A DNA stretch of 31,426 nt from JBEVEP01 sp040512755 (GTDB taxonomy: Bacteria; Pseudomonadota; Alphaproteobacteria; Rhizobiales; Rhizobiaceae). The stretch covers positions 1-31,426 of the forward strand of contig JBEVEP010000334.1 of assembly GCA_040512755.1 (NCBI GenBank). The letters are read 5' to 3'. The notes beneath the pieces are model-generated. The model did no database searches and was not told the origin of the DNA. It worked only from the letters and a program-made list of their open reading frames with translations. Every line of letters begins with the position of its first letter. The stretch's first letter is position 1. Shown piece by piece: positions 22,183 to 30,181 of the stretch. The position numbers and the translations under genes were made by a program.

Positions 22183-23057
22183 CAGGCCTTGGGTAGGCCA
22201 ACGACAAACATGCCGAGATCGTTCGCACTGTCGATCGTCCGGGCAAATTCGAGGACGAAGGCCCGCTCTGCCTCGACTGCGACTCCGGCAAGTCCGGCGG
22301 CATGGGCACGCTCGATTGTCGCCGGGCCGATTGTCGGAAGGTCAGCGCGGATCTCCTGGCCAGGCTTGGCACATTTGACCAGAACACCCCGCCTTTTTCC
22401 GGCGATCCGGCCATGGCTTCGCAACTCCCTCACCCGTTCCAAAAGCCCATCGGTCCCCTCGACGCCTTCCAGCGCGACAGCCCTGCCGCCGATCGCGACA
22501 GCAGCCTGCCCAATGTCAAGCCGTCCAATGGCAAGTGCAGCTTCAAGTGCGGCGTCTATGTCCCGCTTGTCGCCCGGCTGCGGGGCGATCCTGGTCATCA
22601 CGCCCTGCCGGGCCAGGAGATCGGGGAGGATTTCATGCGCGCCCACAACGGCAAAGCCATTTTGCTCGAGGTGCGTGACAAGGGTGCTCAATACAGCGTC
22701 ATCACCACGCGACAGGGCCCGGACAACATGGGGAAGGAAGCGCAGAAGTGGGAGGCTCCACTTGATCTTCCCTAGGTTGGGACGTCGAGTGATACCGCCC
22801 GCCATGATGATATGCGTAACCAGATGCCGCTTCAGGAGTGGAACCAGTTCGCCGATCTCCTCGACCGCCAACCGCTTGTTCTCATATTTCTCAAGTGCTG
22901 CGCTGTCCGTTTCACCGTCAACGATAACCAGGAAAGGCGTCTTTCCGATCTTCTCCAAGCCTTCAGCCACATCCACGGGCAGTCGCCCGGAACCTGCGAT
23001 CAGCGCGACACGATCGGCGGCACCGAGCGCCGAAGCGCTACGCTCAGATGTCGTCAT
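22182..23057 (-). CDS. lpxI: UDP-2,3-diacylglucosamine pyrophosphatase LpxI
   Basis: Hydrolyses UDP-2,3-diacylglucosamine to lipid X and UMP, the step done by LpxH in enterics and by LpxI in alphaproteobacteria. The 291 residues match the family (formerly DUF1009): VALIAGSGRLPVDVA at the start, then a GGITRRPNLGKIKW block, FAVVGAHEILPDLLARQG, the conserved PQPGDKRDIDAALEAA and a C-terminal GPATIERAHAAGLAGVAVEA. The ATG at 23057 overlaps the lpxA stop by 14 bp; another ATG four codons earlier (23069) also fits. Stop and lpxB start share TGATG. Flanked by lpxA and lpxB, its place in lipid A synthesis is clear. Confidence 0.95.
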   Translation of the reverse strand: MTTSERSASALGAADRVALIAGSGRLPVDVAEGLEKIGKTPFLVIVDGETDSAALEKYENKRLAVEEIGELVPLLKRHLVTHIIMAGGITRRPNLGKIKWSLPLLRFLPHVVRALSRGDDAVLSTLVTHLEQNGFAVVGAHEILPDLLARQGVMTRIAPQPGDKRDIDAALEAALAIGRLDIGQAAVAIGGRAVALEGVEGTDGLLERVRELRSHGRIAGKRRGVLVKCAKPGQEIRADLPTIGPATIERAHAAGLAGVAVEAERAFVLEFARTIDSANDLGMFVVGLPKA

Positions 23058-23877
23058 CCGCGCCGTCATCGCTCGTACCACCGACGGGCGGAACACAGAA
23101 GTTCCGCTTATCGCGGCTATCCATGAAGGTGATGATCTGGTCGACAAGTGGCGAGCCTGAATATTCCGCCTTTGCGCGGGCGAGGTTCTCGGTCAATGGA
23201 CGACTACGATCGAAAATCACCCTGTAAGCCTTTCGCAAAGCGTAGATATCAGCGCGAGGCATGCCGGATCGTTTCATCCCGATAATATTCAGCCCACGCA
23301 GCTTCGCGCGGTTACCGGCAACAATGCCGTATGGGATCACATCGCCCAGGATCGCCGAACAGCCGCCAAGGAAAGCATAATTGCCGACCCGAACGAACTG
23401 GTGGACGGCCGTCAGCCCGCCGATGTTGACGTAGTCGCCGATTTCACAATGCCCGCCAAGCGTTGCGCCATTGGCAAAGGTGGCGTTTCTGCCAACGATG
23501 CAATCATGCGCGATATGGGCATATGCAAGGAAATTGCCGTTGTCGCCAACGATGGTCTCTCCACGACTGACGTCAGTGCCGGCATGCATCGTCACCGCTT
23601 CGCGGATTGTGCAGTTCCGGCCGATCACGAGTGTGGTGCGCCCGCCCTTATGCTTCGCGTTCTGCGGGATCGCCCCCAGCACAGCCTGGGGAAATACCTT
23701 GGTCCCCTCGCCGATGGTCGTTGCGCCGACGACGGCAACGTGGCTCATCAGTTCGACATTGTCGCCAATCACCGCATCGGCGCTAACATGACAGAAAGGA
23801 CCTATACGAACGCCTGCCCCAAGTCTGGCCCCTGGTTCCACAGCGGCCATCGGGTGAATGAAGGTTTCTGATTTCAT
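23044..23877 (-). CDS. lpxA: UDP-N-acetylglucosamine acyltransferase
   Basis: First lipid A enzyme: moves a 3-hydroxyacyl chain from acyl-ACP to the 3-OH of UDP-GlcNAc. The 277-residue chain is a left-handed beta helix of hexapeptide repeats (for example IGDNVELMSHVAVV). The catalytic His124 lies in AHIAHDC (E. coli His125), and IPQNAKHKGG is the acyl-site loop. A helical C-terminus ends in an acidic GADDDI. The ATG at 23877 is chosen (MKSETFIHP, like homologues). A TTG five codons earlier would overlap the fabZ stop by 4 bp. It overlaps lpxI by 14 bp. The hydroxyacyl length preference cannot be read here. Confidence 0.96.
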   Translation of the reverse strand: MKSETFIHPMAAVEPGARLGAGVRIGPFCHVSADAVIGDNVELMSHVAVVGATTIGEGTKVFPQAVLGAIPQNAKHKGGRTTLVIGRNCTIREAVTMHAGTDVSRGETIVGDNGNFLAYAHIAHDCIVGRNATFANGATLGGHCEIGDYVNIGGLTAVHQFVRVGNYAFLGGCSAILGDVIPYGIVAGNRAKLRGLNIIGMKRSGMPRADIYALRKAYRVIFDRSRPLTENLARAKAEYSGSPLVDQIITFMDSRDKRNFCVPPVGGTSDDGADDDI

Positions 23878-23888
23878 CAATTTTGTAG

Positions 23889-24359
23889 TCAATCGGCTTG
23901 CTTTGGAGACATCATCGCGGAGATTTCGGCTTCGGCAGCCTTGGCCCCATCAACCAATGCCTCGCACGCGAATCTCCAGATACTGCCGCGTTTCTTCAGC
24001 TTTTTGACGTGAATTTCAAGTCGGTCTCCGGGAATGACCGGCCGCCGGAATTTCGCATTGTCGATTGTCATGAAGTACACGAGAGAAGGCTTGTCGGTCG
24101 CCGTGCTCCTGATACAGATGGCGCCTGCCGTCTGCGCCATCGCCTCGACGATCAAAACGCCGGGCATGACGGGCTGTTCAGGGAAATGGCCCTGAAAATG
24201 GGGCTCATTGACGGTCACGTTCTTGATGCCAATTGCCGAATTGTCGGCATCGATCTCGATGATGCGATCGACCAACAGAAAGGGGTAACGATGAGGCAAG
24301 AGCCTCATCAGCTGCATGATGTCGACCGCTTCGAGGACGGCTCCGGCATTATCAGCCAT
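23889..24359 (-). CDS. fabZ: 3-hydroxyacyl-ACP dehydratase FabZ
   Basis: Dehydrates (3R)-hydroxyacyl-ACP in fatty acid elongation and so competes with LpxA for the same acyl donors, which explains its place among lipid A genes. The 156 residues form one hot-dog domain with DIMQLMRLLPHRYPFLLVDR at the start and the active site NEPHFQGHFPEQPVMPGVLI, catalytic His58 and Glu72 (VEAMAQ). The ATG overlaps the lpxD stop by 8 bp (ATGGCTGA), implying coupling. The lpxA ATG starts 11 bp beyond its stop. Confidence 0.96.
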   Translation of the reverse strand: MADNAGAVLEAVDIMQLMRLLPHRYPFLLVDRIIEIDADNSAIGIKNVTVNEPHFQGHFPEQPVMPGVLIVEAMAQTAGAICIRSTATDKPSLVYFMTIDNAKFRRPVIPGDRLEIHVKKLKKRGSIWRFACEALVDGAKAAEAEISAMMSPKQAD

Positions 24360-25404
24360 CGTTTTCCCCCTTCTTGGATTTGGTCAGGCCGCGGATTGCT
24401 GCAACTTCGCGGAAGAATTCGCGCATAGGACGGGCGGGCGAGCCAGCCCATCTCTCGCCTTGCGGAATGTCATGCATCAGGCCCGCGGAGGCTGCAACCT
24501 GGGCAAAGGAACCGATGGTGATATGATCGGCGATGCCCACCCGGCCGCCCAGCATGACGAAATCGCCGAGGGTTACTGAGCCGGAAAGACCGCAGTGACC
24601 AGCGATGATACAGCCCCGCCCGATCCGGACGTTATGAGCGATCTGCACCAGATTATCTATCTTGGTGCCTTCACCGATGACCGTGTCGGACATAGCGCCG
24701 CGATCCACGGTTGTATTTGCGCCGATTTCCACATCATCCTGGATAACGACACGACCGATCTGCGGGATGCGTTCGGGGCCACGGGCGCCTGCAACAAAAC
24801 CAAATCCGTCCTGACCGATCTGAGCGCCGGCATGGATAACGACCCGATTGCCAATCAGCGCGTATTGGACGCTCACGCTCGGCCCAATGAAACAATCGCG
24901 CCCCACTTGCGTGCCCGCGCCAACCACGGCGTTTGGCGCAACGATTGTACCGCTGCCGATCGCGGCTCCAGGCCCCACTGTTGCTCCGGCCTCGATGATC
25001 GCCCCTTCTTCCAAAAGCGCGCCGCTTGAGATGTGGGCCCTGGGCGACACGCCCTTTTCGCCAGTCAGCGAAGCCGGAGTGGCGGCACTTGGATAAAGCA
25101 AACGCCCGATCTGGGCGAAGGCCTGCTGCGGGCGCGGCGTTGCCAGAATTGCCATACCCGCAGGGACCAGCTTCACAACGTCATCAGTGCAGAGGATAGC
25201 TGCCGCCACCCGCCCCTCAAGGAAGCCCGCATTGCGCCTGCCATCGACGTAGATAAGCGTGCCCTCGCCCCCAACCGAAGCTGATGCGATGTCTGTGACA
25301 GTCGCATCCGAAAGGCTTGGATCGAGAAGCCGAGCGCCGGTCAGTGTGGCTATCTCAGCGGCGGAATACCGGCGTGATGGCGCAAAGAAGACCGGGTCTG
25401 TCAT
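24352..25404 (-). CDS. lpxD: UDP-3-O-acylglucosamine N-acyltransferase
   Basis: Third lipid A enzyme: N-acylates UDP-3-O-acyl-glucosamine using hydroxyacyl-ACP. The 350 residues have an N-terminal uridine-binding domain (about 1-105), a left-handed beta helix with many hexapeptide repeats and a C-terminal helix. The catalytic histidine is in QIAHNVRIG, with the partner His in AGHCGLSGS. The ATG at 25404 follows AAAAGG; an open extension of 85 codons upstream lies inside the bamA frame and is rejected. A 10-bp perfect hairpin fills the 52-bp gap to bamA. Its stop overlaps fabZ by 8 bp. Confidence 0.96.
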   Translation of the reverse strand: MTDPVFFAPSRRYSAAEIATLTGARLLDPSLSDATVTDIASASVGGEGTLIYVDGRRNAGFLEGRVAAAILCTDDVVKLVPAGMAILATPRPQQAFAQIGRLLYPSAATPASLTGEKGVSPRAHISSGALLEEGAIIEAGATVGPGAAIGSGTIVAPNAVVGAGTQVGRDCFIGPSVSVQYALIGNRVVIHAGAQIGQDGFGFVAGARGPERIPQIGRVVIQDDVEIGANTTVDRGAMSDTVIGEGTKIDNLVQIAHNVRIGRGCIIAGHCGLSGSVTLGDFVMLGGRVGIADHITIGSFAQVAASAGLMHDIPQGERWAGSPARPMREFFREVAAIRGLTKSKKGENDG

Positions 25405-25415
25405 ATAAGCCTTTT

Positions 25416-25439
25416 CTTCCGGGCCGACCGGCCCGGAAG
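25416..25439 (-). repeat. 10-bp perfect hairpin between bamA and lpxD
   Basis: CTTCCGGGCC (25416-25425) and GGCCCGGAAG (25430-25439) pair perfectly around a 4-nt loop. It begins 17 bp after the bamA stop and ends 11 bp before the lpxD ATG, directly upstream of its AAAAGG. There is no T-run on the minus strand, so it is more likely a 3'-end stabiliser or partial attenuator that sets the bamA to lpxD ratio than a full terminator. Confidence 0.65.
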
Positions 25440-25456
25440 CACAACTCTCGGACACC

Positions 25457-27817
25457 TTAGAAGCGTGTCGAGATACCGAAATTGAAATTCTGTTCTTCGT
25501 CGGTGTCCAACTTCTTGACCGGAACCGCATAGTCGACGCGGAGGGGCCCAAACGGAGATGCCCAGATGAGGCTGGCGCCGACGGATGCCCGCCACTCCAT
25601 TTCGGTTCCTGCCACCTCCCCGACGTCCACCAGATCGCTGCCGTAGACCGTCGCCGCATCCGCGAATACCGCGCCCTTCAAGCCAAGGCTTTCCGGCAGC
25701 AATGGCATGGGAAATTGCGCTTCGGCGGTGGCGTTGAAGTAGGTCGTGCCTCCGAGATGTTCCAGGGTATCAGGATCGAACGGTCCGATGCCGTTGTACT
25801 CAAATCCGCGGATCATCCGATCGCTGTTCTTGAGCTGGTCGAACACCTGCAGGCCCTCGTCCGTGGTGCCCTGGATGTAACCAGCTCCCGCCGTCAACAG
25901 TCCGACGATGTTCATCTCCTCGGACAAGGTATGATAGTAGGTGCCGCGCCCGGTAAGCTTGACAAAGTCGGCATCTCCACCGAGGCCCGCGTACTCGGTC
26001 GTGAATGTTGCAAACAACCCGGCGTGCGGATCCTTCATGTCGTCGATCGTATTGTAGAACAAGCTTCCACTAACCGACGACTTGGTCCATGGGCTGTCGT
26101 TCACGGCATCTTGGATTGCGAGCGACACGTCGCATTCGGGAACACCGTCCTGGTTCACGTCGCAGCCATCGGTATACTCATACTCCGAAACGGAATAGTT
26201 GTAGGCCAATTGGCTGCTTAAGGCTTCAGTGATCGGCAGCCCGAAACGGACGCTCGCGCCGGTAGTTGCGGCATCGTAGTTCGTATAATCACGCGTCTGC
26301 CGGTAAATATCGAAGCCCGCAGAGATACGGCGCCCAAGGAAGTAGGGCTCGGTGAATGACAGTGCGAAGTCGCGAGAATTCTTTCCGCCGCCTGCCGAGA
26401 ACTTGATGTACTGACCCCGACCCAGGAAGTTTCGTTCAGTGATCGCGCCCTCGACAGAGGGGCCTGAAACCTCGCCGCCCGTCGAGTAGCCGGCTCCAAC
26501 CGAGAACTCACCGGTGGACTTCTCCACGAGATCCACAATCAGAATAACCTGGTCGGGTTGCGAACCGGGAGCTGTCGAAACCTCAACAGTCTCAAAGAAA
26601 CCAAGCCTTTCCAACCGCTTTTTCGCACGCTGGATCAGCACCTGGTTGAACGCATCACCTTCGCTGATGTCGAATTCGCGGCGAATGACATAGTCTCGGC
26701 TGCGGGCGTTACCCCGAATTTCAATGCGCTCGACATAGGTCCGTGGGCCTTGGTCGATCGTATAGACCACCGAGATCGTATGGTTCTCGAAATTCCGGTC
26801 GCCTCGTGGCGTCACCTGGGCGAAGGCATAGCCGAGACCTGCCATATGCTCCGTCAGGGCGATAATGGAATCTTCTACATCCTCGGCGCTGTAGACGTCA
26901 TTGGCGCGCGTCTTCAAGAGGGAGCGCAACGAATCCCCGTCAACACCCTCGATTGTACTTTCGATACCGATGTCGCCGAACCTGTAGCGCTGTCCCTCAT
27001 CAACCGTGATCGAGACAACATACTCGTTCCGCGATTCGTCGAGTTCGCCGGTAGCCGAGATCACCTGGAAGTCGGCATAGCCGCGATTATAGTAGAAGCG
27101 CCGCAGCGCTTCTTCGTCGGCTCGCAAGCGGTTCTCGTCGTAGACGTCGTCGCGCATCAGGAACGAGAGGATTGAGGACCTCTTCGTCGAGATCACTTCC
27201 GCCAGGCGGCGGTCGCTGTATGCATTGTTACCGTTAAAGTCGATACGCGCGATCTTGGTGCGGCCACCTTCGACGATCTCATAGACCACATTAACGCGGC
27301 CCTCGCCGAGTTGCATGACCTGCGTCCTCACGGTGGCGTCGTCGCGACCAATCCGGCGATAGGCCTCGCGAATTGCTTCGGCGTCAGCCTCCATTGCGGC
27401 AGTCGAGAATGCGCTGCGCGGCTTGAGCTGCACCGTTCCCGCCAGCTGCGCGTCTTTGATCTTCTTGTTGCCCTGGAAGAGAACCTGATTGACGATCGCA
27501 TGTTCATCGACCTGAACAACCAGCGTCGATCCGACCTGATTAATCCGCACATCCGAGAACATTCCGGTCGCAAAAAGGCGCTTTACCGCTTCGTCAATAT
27601 CCACGTTGGAAAAGGACTTACCCGGGGTAATGCCGAGATAGCTGCGAACCGTCTCATCATCGACCCGCTGGTTTCCCTGCACATCAATGCTGCGGACAAC
27701 TGCGGCCTCTGCAATCGACACGGATGCGAACTGCACTGCAAACGAAGCCGGCACTACCAGCGCGGCAGACAATGCCACCGCGGACGCGGCGCTGAAAAAA
27801 CTGGAAGTAGCCTTCAT
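25457..27817 (-). CDS. bamA: Outer-membrane protein assembly factor BamA
   Basis: Essential Omp85-family protein that folds beta-barrels into the outer membrane. The 786 residues comprise a signal peptide (hydrophobic to about residue 39, then an Ala-rich segment), POTRA repeats (about 40-415; for example VDIDEAVKRLFATGMFSDV and GFFETVEVS) and a 16-strand barrel, with the VRGF-like lock as IRGFEYNGIGP and a C-terminal Phe. The ATG at 27817 gives the rhizobial MKATSSFFSAASAVALS start; a GTG 12 codons upstream is less likely. An extracellular loop holds two Cys (552, 562) around a DVNQDGVPECD calcium-loop-like motif. It has its own promoter after an rseP terminator. Confidence 0.96.
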   Translation of the reverse strand: MKATSSFFSAASAVALSAALVVPASFAVQFASVSIAEAAVVRSIDVQGNQRVDDETVRSYLGITPGKSFSNVDIDEAVKRLFATGMFSDVRINQVGSTLVVQVDEHAIVNQVLFQGNKKIKDAQLAGTVQLKPRSAFSTAAMEADAEAIREAYRRIGRDDATVRTQVMQLGEGRVNVVYEIVEGGRTKIARIDFNGNNAYSDRRLAEVISTKRSSILSFLMRDDVYDENRLRADEEALRRFYYNRGYADFQVISATGELDESRNEYVVSITVDEGQRYRFGDIGIESTIEGVDGDSLRSLLKTRANDVYSAEDVEDSIIALTEHMAGLGYAFAQVTPRGDRNFENHTISVVYTIDQGPRTYVERIEIRGNARSRDYVIRREFDISEGDAFNQVLIQRAKKRLERLGFFETVEVSTAPGSQPDQVILIVDLVEKSTGEFSVGAGYSTGGEVSGPSVEGAITERNFLGRGQYIKFSAGGGKNSRDFALSFTEPYFLGRRISAGFDIYRQTRDYTNYDAATTGASVRFGLPITEALSSQLAYNYSVSEYEYTDGCDVNQDGVPECDVSLAIQDAVNDSPWTKSSVSGSLFYNTIDDMKDPHAGLFATFTTEYAGLGGDADFVKLTGRGTYYHTLSEEMNIVGLLTAGAGYIQGTTDEGLQVFDQLKNSDRMIRGFEYNGIGPFDPDTLEHLGGTTYFNATAEAQFPMPLLPESLGLKGAVFADAATVYGSDLVDVGEVAGTEMEWRASVGASLIWASPFGPLRVDYAVPVKKLDTDEEQNFNFGISTRF

Positions 27818-27891
27818 ATGGTTCTCAAAACCTTTTTTTCCCGTAGTCCCCACGCGAGAAAATCCGGACGTTCCGATGCAAGTCAGTACCC

Positions 27892-27919
27892 TAATAGCCG
27901 GATTTTCCTTACACGCAAG
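27892..27919 (-). promoter_or_regulatory. Candidate bamA promoter
   Basis: On the minus strand CTTGCG (27914-27919) and CTATTA (27892-27897) are 16 bp apart, near the alphaproteobacterial CTTGAC...CTATAT pattern, giving a leader of about 65-70 nt. One arm of a 10-bp inverted repeat (GAAAATCCGG at 27858-27867, CCGGATTTTC at 27898-27907) lies in its spacer, so a regulator could block it. Confidence 0.5.
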
Positions 27920-27943
27920 GCTTCTGGTTAATTTGTATTTACT

Positions 27944-27973
27944 AAAGCCAAAAGCGTGACATTCGGGTCACGC
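27944..27973 (-). terminator. Intrinsic terminator after rseP
   Basis: GCGTGAC (27954-27960) pairs perfectly with GTCACGC (27967-27973) over a 6-nt loop, and on the minus strand the stem is followed by TTTTGGCTTT. It lies 67 nt after the rseP stop and just before the bamA promoter, separating the frr-rseP unit from the bamA-lpxB unit. Confidence 0.65.
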
Positions 27974-28039
27974 ATATCAGGCATGATGGTAAACGCAATC
28001 TCAATTTGCCACATTTTCCGCCCTATTTTCTTTACGTTT

Positions 28040-29185
28040 TCAGCATCCAAACAAGTCGTTCCAAAAAACAAACCCCATGAATGTGAGCACCAACAGGAAG
28101 CCCGCGCGATAGACCATTTCCATGGCCTTTTCGGAAACGGGCCGGCCGATGGCGGCTTCGACGGCGTAGAAAACCAGATGCCCCCCGTCAAGCGGCGGAA
28201 TTGGAAGAAGGTTCAGAAATCCGATACCCACCGACAACATTGCGACGAGCTGGACGAGCCACTCGAACCCCATCTTTGCCGCTTTGCCCGCCATGTCGGC
28301 AATCTTGACTGGTCCGCCCAACTGACACTTGTCTTCGCGGCCCACCGCGAACCGCTTCAAGAAGGTGGCGGTGCGCACCAGGATATGTCCCGTTTCGCGT
28401 ACCGCCTCAACGAATGCGCCAGGCACGCTGTATTCGATAATGCGTGGCTGCCCCAGTTCCCTGTTGTTCACGACTCCGATGACGCCGACTTTGATCGTGT
28501 TTCCGAGAGCGTCCTTTTGTTCAACGATCTCCGGTGTAGCTACGACTTCGATTTGTTTGCCGCCCCGAAGCAACACAAAAACCAGTGGATCGCCGGCGCG
28601 CCCCGAGACGTATCTCTGGACATCCGCGAACGTCTCCACCCTGTTACCGTCGACCTGCACAAAGCGGTCTCCTGGCATGAATCCTGCCGCGGCGGCGGGA
28701 CTGCCTGCGCGAACCTCCGCCACCGTTGGCTCCGAAACGGCGCGGCCATAGGCGGCAAAAAAAACGGCGAAAACAGCGATCGTTAGCAGGAAATTGAACA
28801 GCGGACCTGCAACCACCGTAGCGGCCCGCTTCCATACGGCTTGTGTGTGAAAGGCAACTCTGCGTTCGGCCGGCGTCAGTTTTCCCATCTCGTTCTGGTC
28901 GGGCGAACTGGTCGCGCTGACGTCGCCGACGAACTTCACGTAACCGCCGAGTGGAATCGCACACAGCTTCCATCGCGTGCCGTACCGGTCGTTGAATCCG
29001 AACAGTTCAGGGCCAAAGCCGATGGAGAACGCCGTCACCCCAATTCCGCACCATCGCCCGACCAGATAGTGGCCCATCTCGTGCACGAACACGACGACGG
29101 TCAGCACGAAGAGGAATGGAACGATCGTGCCTATCAGTAGGCTTTCCATGCCAAGAAACGGGGAGAGTAAGTCGTTCAAGAACAA
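28040..29185 (-). CDS. rseP: RseP/MmpA-type site-2 intramembrane zinc protease
   Basis: Membrane-embedded metalloprotease of the S2P family that cleaves transmembrane segments of regulators such as anti-sigma factors (RseP in enterics, MmpA in Caulobacter). The 381 residues have the zinc motif HEMGH (35-39) in the first membrane helix, a single PDZ domain (about 125-215, GDRFVQVDGNRVETFADV) and the second active-site motif LLPIPPLDGGHLVF with Asp333. Four membrane segments are likely. The start is a TTG at 29185; the first ATG at codon 13 (29149) would remove part of the N-terminus seen in homologues. It follows cdsA by 123 bp, where dxr is often found in other alphaproteobacteria. Confidence 0.95.
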   Translation of the reverse strand: MFLNDLLSPFLGMESLLIGTIVPFLFVLTVVVFVHEMGHYLVGRWCGIGVTAFSIGFGPELFGFNDRYGTRWKLCAIPLGGYVKFVGDVSATSSPDQNEMGKLTPAERRVAFHTQAVWKRAATVVAGPLFNFLLTIAVFAVFFAAYGRAVSEPTVAEVRAGSPAAAAGFMPGDRFVQVDGNRVETFADVQRYVSGRAGDPLVFVLLRGGKQIEVVATPEIVEQKDALGNTIKVGVIGVVNNRELGQPRIIEYSVPGAFVEAVRETGHILVRTATFLKRFAVGREDKCQLGGPVKIADMAGKAAKMGFEWLVQLVAMLSVGIGFLNLLPIPPLDGGHLVFYAVEAAIGRPVSEKAMEMVYRAGFLLVLTFMGFVFWNDLFGC

Positions 29186-29308
29186 GCCCTCAGTCAGCAG
29201 CCGCGGTGGTGCCCGCGCCCACGGACGTCACTACCTTCGCCAATACCGGCAAATCCATGGCATCGAGTGTCGGATCAATATCCGCCACATAGAGCGTCAG
29301 TTTGCCGC

Positions 29309-30181
29309 TCAAACGGGAAACAGCATTTGGGCGGGATGATCTGCGCTGCCCGATGCCCATCCAAGGAGGTACAGGGCAAATGCCGCCGCGACAAGCCCAT
29401 CAACGCGATCCATGACCCCGCCGTGACCTGGAATGATATTTCCGGAATCCTTCACGCCTTTGCGGCGCTTTACCCATGATTCAAAAAGGTCTCCCGCCTG
29501 AGAGATCACGGACAAAATCAGTGCCGTGGCAAAAGTAGCTAACGACGGGCTGGTTCCAGCGATGGTAGAAAGCAGCATGCCGGCGCAGACCCCTCCGGCC
29601 GCTCCGCCGATTGCTCCGCTCCATGTTTTCCCCGGTGATATTGCAGGAGCGAGCTTCGGCCCGCCAATAGCGCGCCCTACGATGGAGGAAATGATATCGG
29701 GTGCCCACACGACCGCGAAAAGAAACAGAATCGCCACCAACCCTGATTGGTCGTTGCCGCGCAGCAACGCGAGCGAAATCCCCGACAGCGCGGCATAGGC
29801 GAGGCCGGCCGGCATCCACCCACCCTGCCCGCTGGCAATCGCGTGCACTATTGCTGCCGCGAGCGTGATGGCCAGCGCAATTAGGACGGTCGCCGCAGCC
29901 TGACCGGAAATGAGTAGGAAAAGCACGCCGACAAGCATAGCCGCGACCACAAGCTGATGCAGGCCGTTGATCGAGGTGCGGCACATGACCGCCCATTCAT
30001 AGAATATCGCTGCTGCGATGCCCGCCGCGAGGAGTCTAAAAGGCAGACCGCCGAACCAGGTCACAGCAAGAGTCACGACGGCCAGGATAACCGCCGATAT
30101 CACACGAAGTTGCAGATTGCTCAATGGCTTGGATTGACCACTTCCAGCGCCGTCAGAAGGCAATCCGGCATCACCGGTCAT
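29309..30181 (-). CDS. cdsA: Phosphatidate cytidylyltransferase
   Basis: Integral membrane enzyme that makes CDP-diacylglycerol from phosphatidic acid and CTP, the precursor of all major phospholipids. The 290 residues have about eight hydrophobic segments and the C-terminal family signature, seen as SWVKRRKGVKDSGN followed by IIPGHGGVMDRVDG with the metal-binding aspartates. The soluble N-terminus is short. The ATG overlaps the uppS stop by 4 bp (ATGA), so expression is coupled. A 123-bp gap with an unassigned open tail follows before rseP. Confidence 0.95.
   Translation of the reverse strand: MTGDAGLPSDGAGSGQSKPLSNLQLRVISAVILAVVTLAVTWFGGLPFRLLAAGIAAAIFYEWAVMCRTSINGLHQLVVAAMLVGVLFLLISGQAAATVLIALAITLAAAIVHAIASGQGGWMPAGLAYAALSGISLALLRGNDQSGLVAILFLFAVVWAPDIISSIVGRAIGGPKLAPAISPGKTWSGAIGGAAGGVCAGMLLSTIAGTSPSLATFATALILSVISQAGDLFESWVKRRKGVKDSGNIIPGHGGVMDRVDGLVAAAFALYLLGWASGSADHPAQMLFPV

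Noticed and set aside
22189..23160. 323-codon plus-strand frame opposite lpxI
   Set aside because: Composition is dominated by Ser, Arg, Ala and Pro with no motif; it mirrors codon bias of lpxI on the other strand.
25405..25659. 85-codon N-terminal extension of lpxD
   Set aside because: It lies inside the bamA coding end in another frame. LpxD homology begins at the ATG at 25404, which has a ribosome site.
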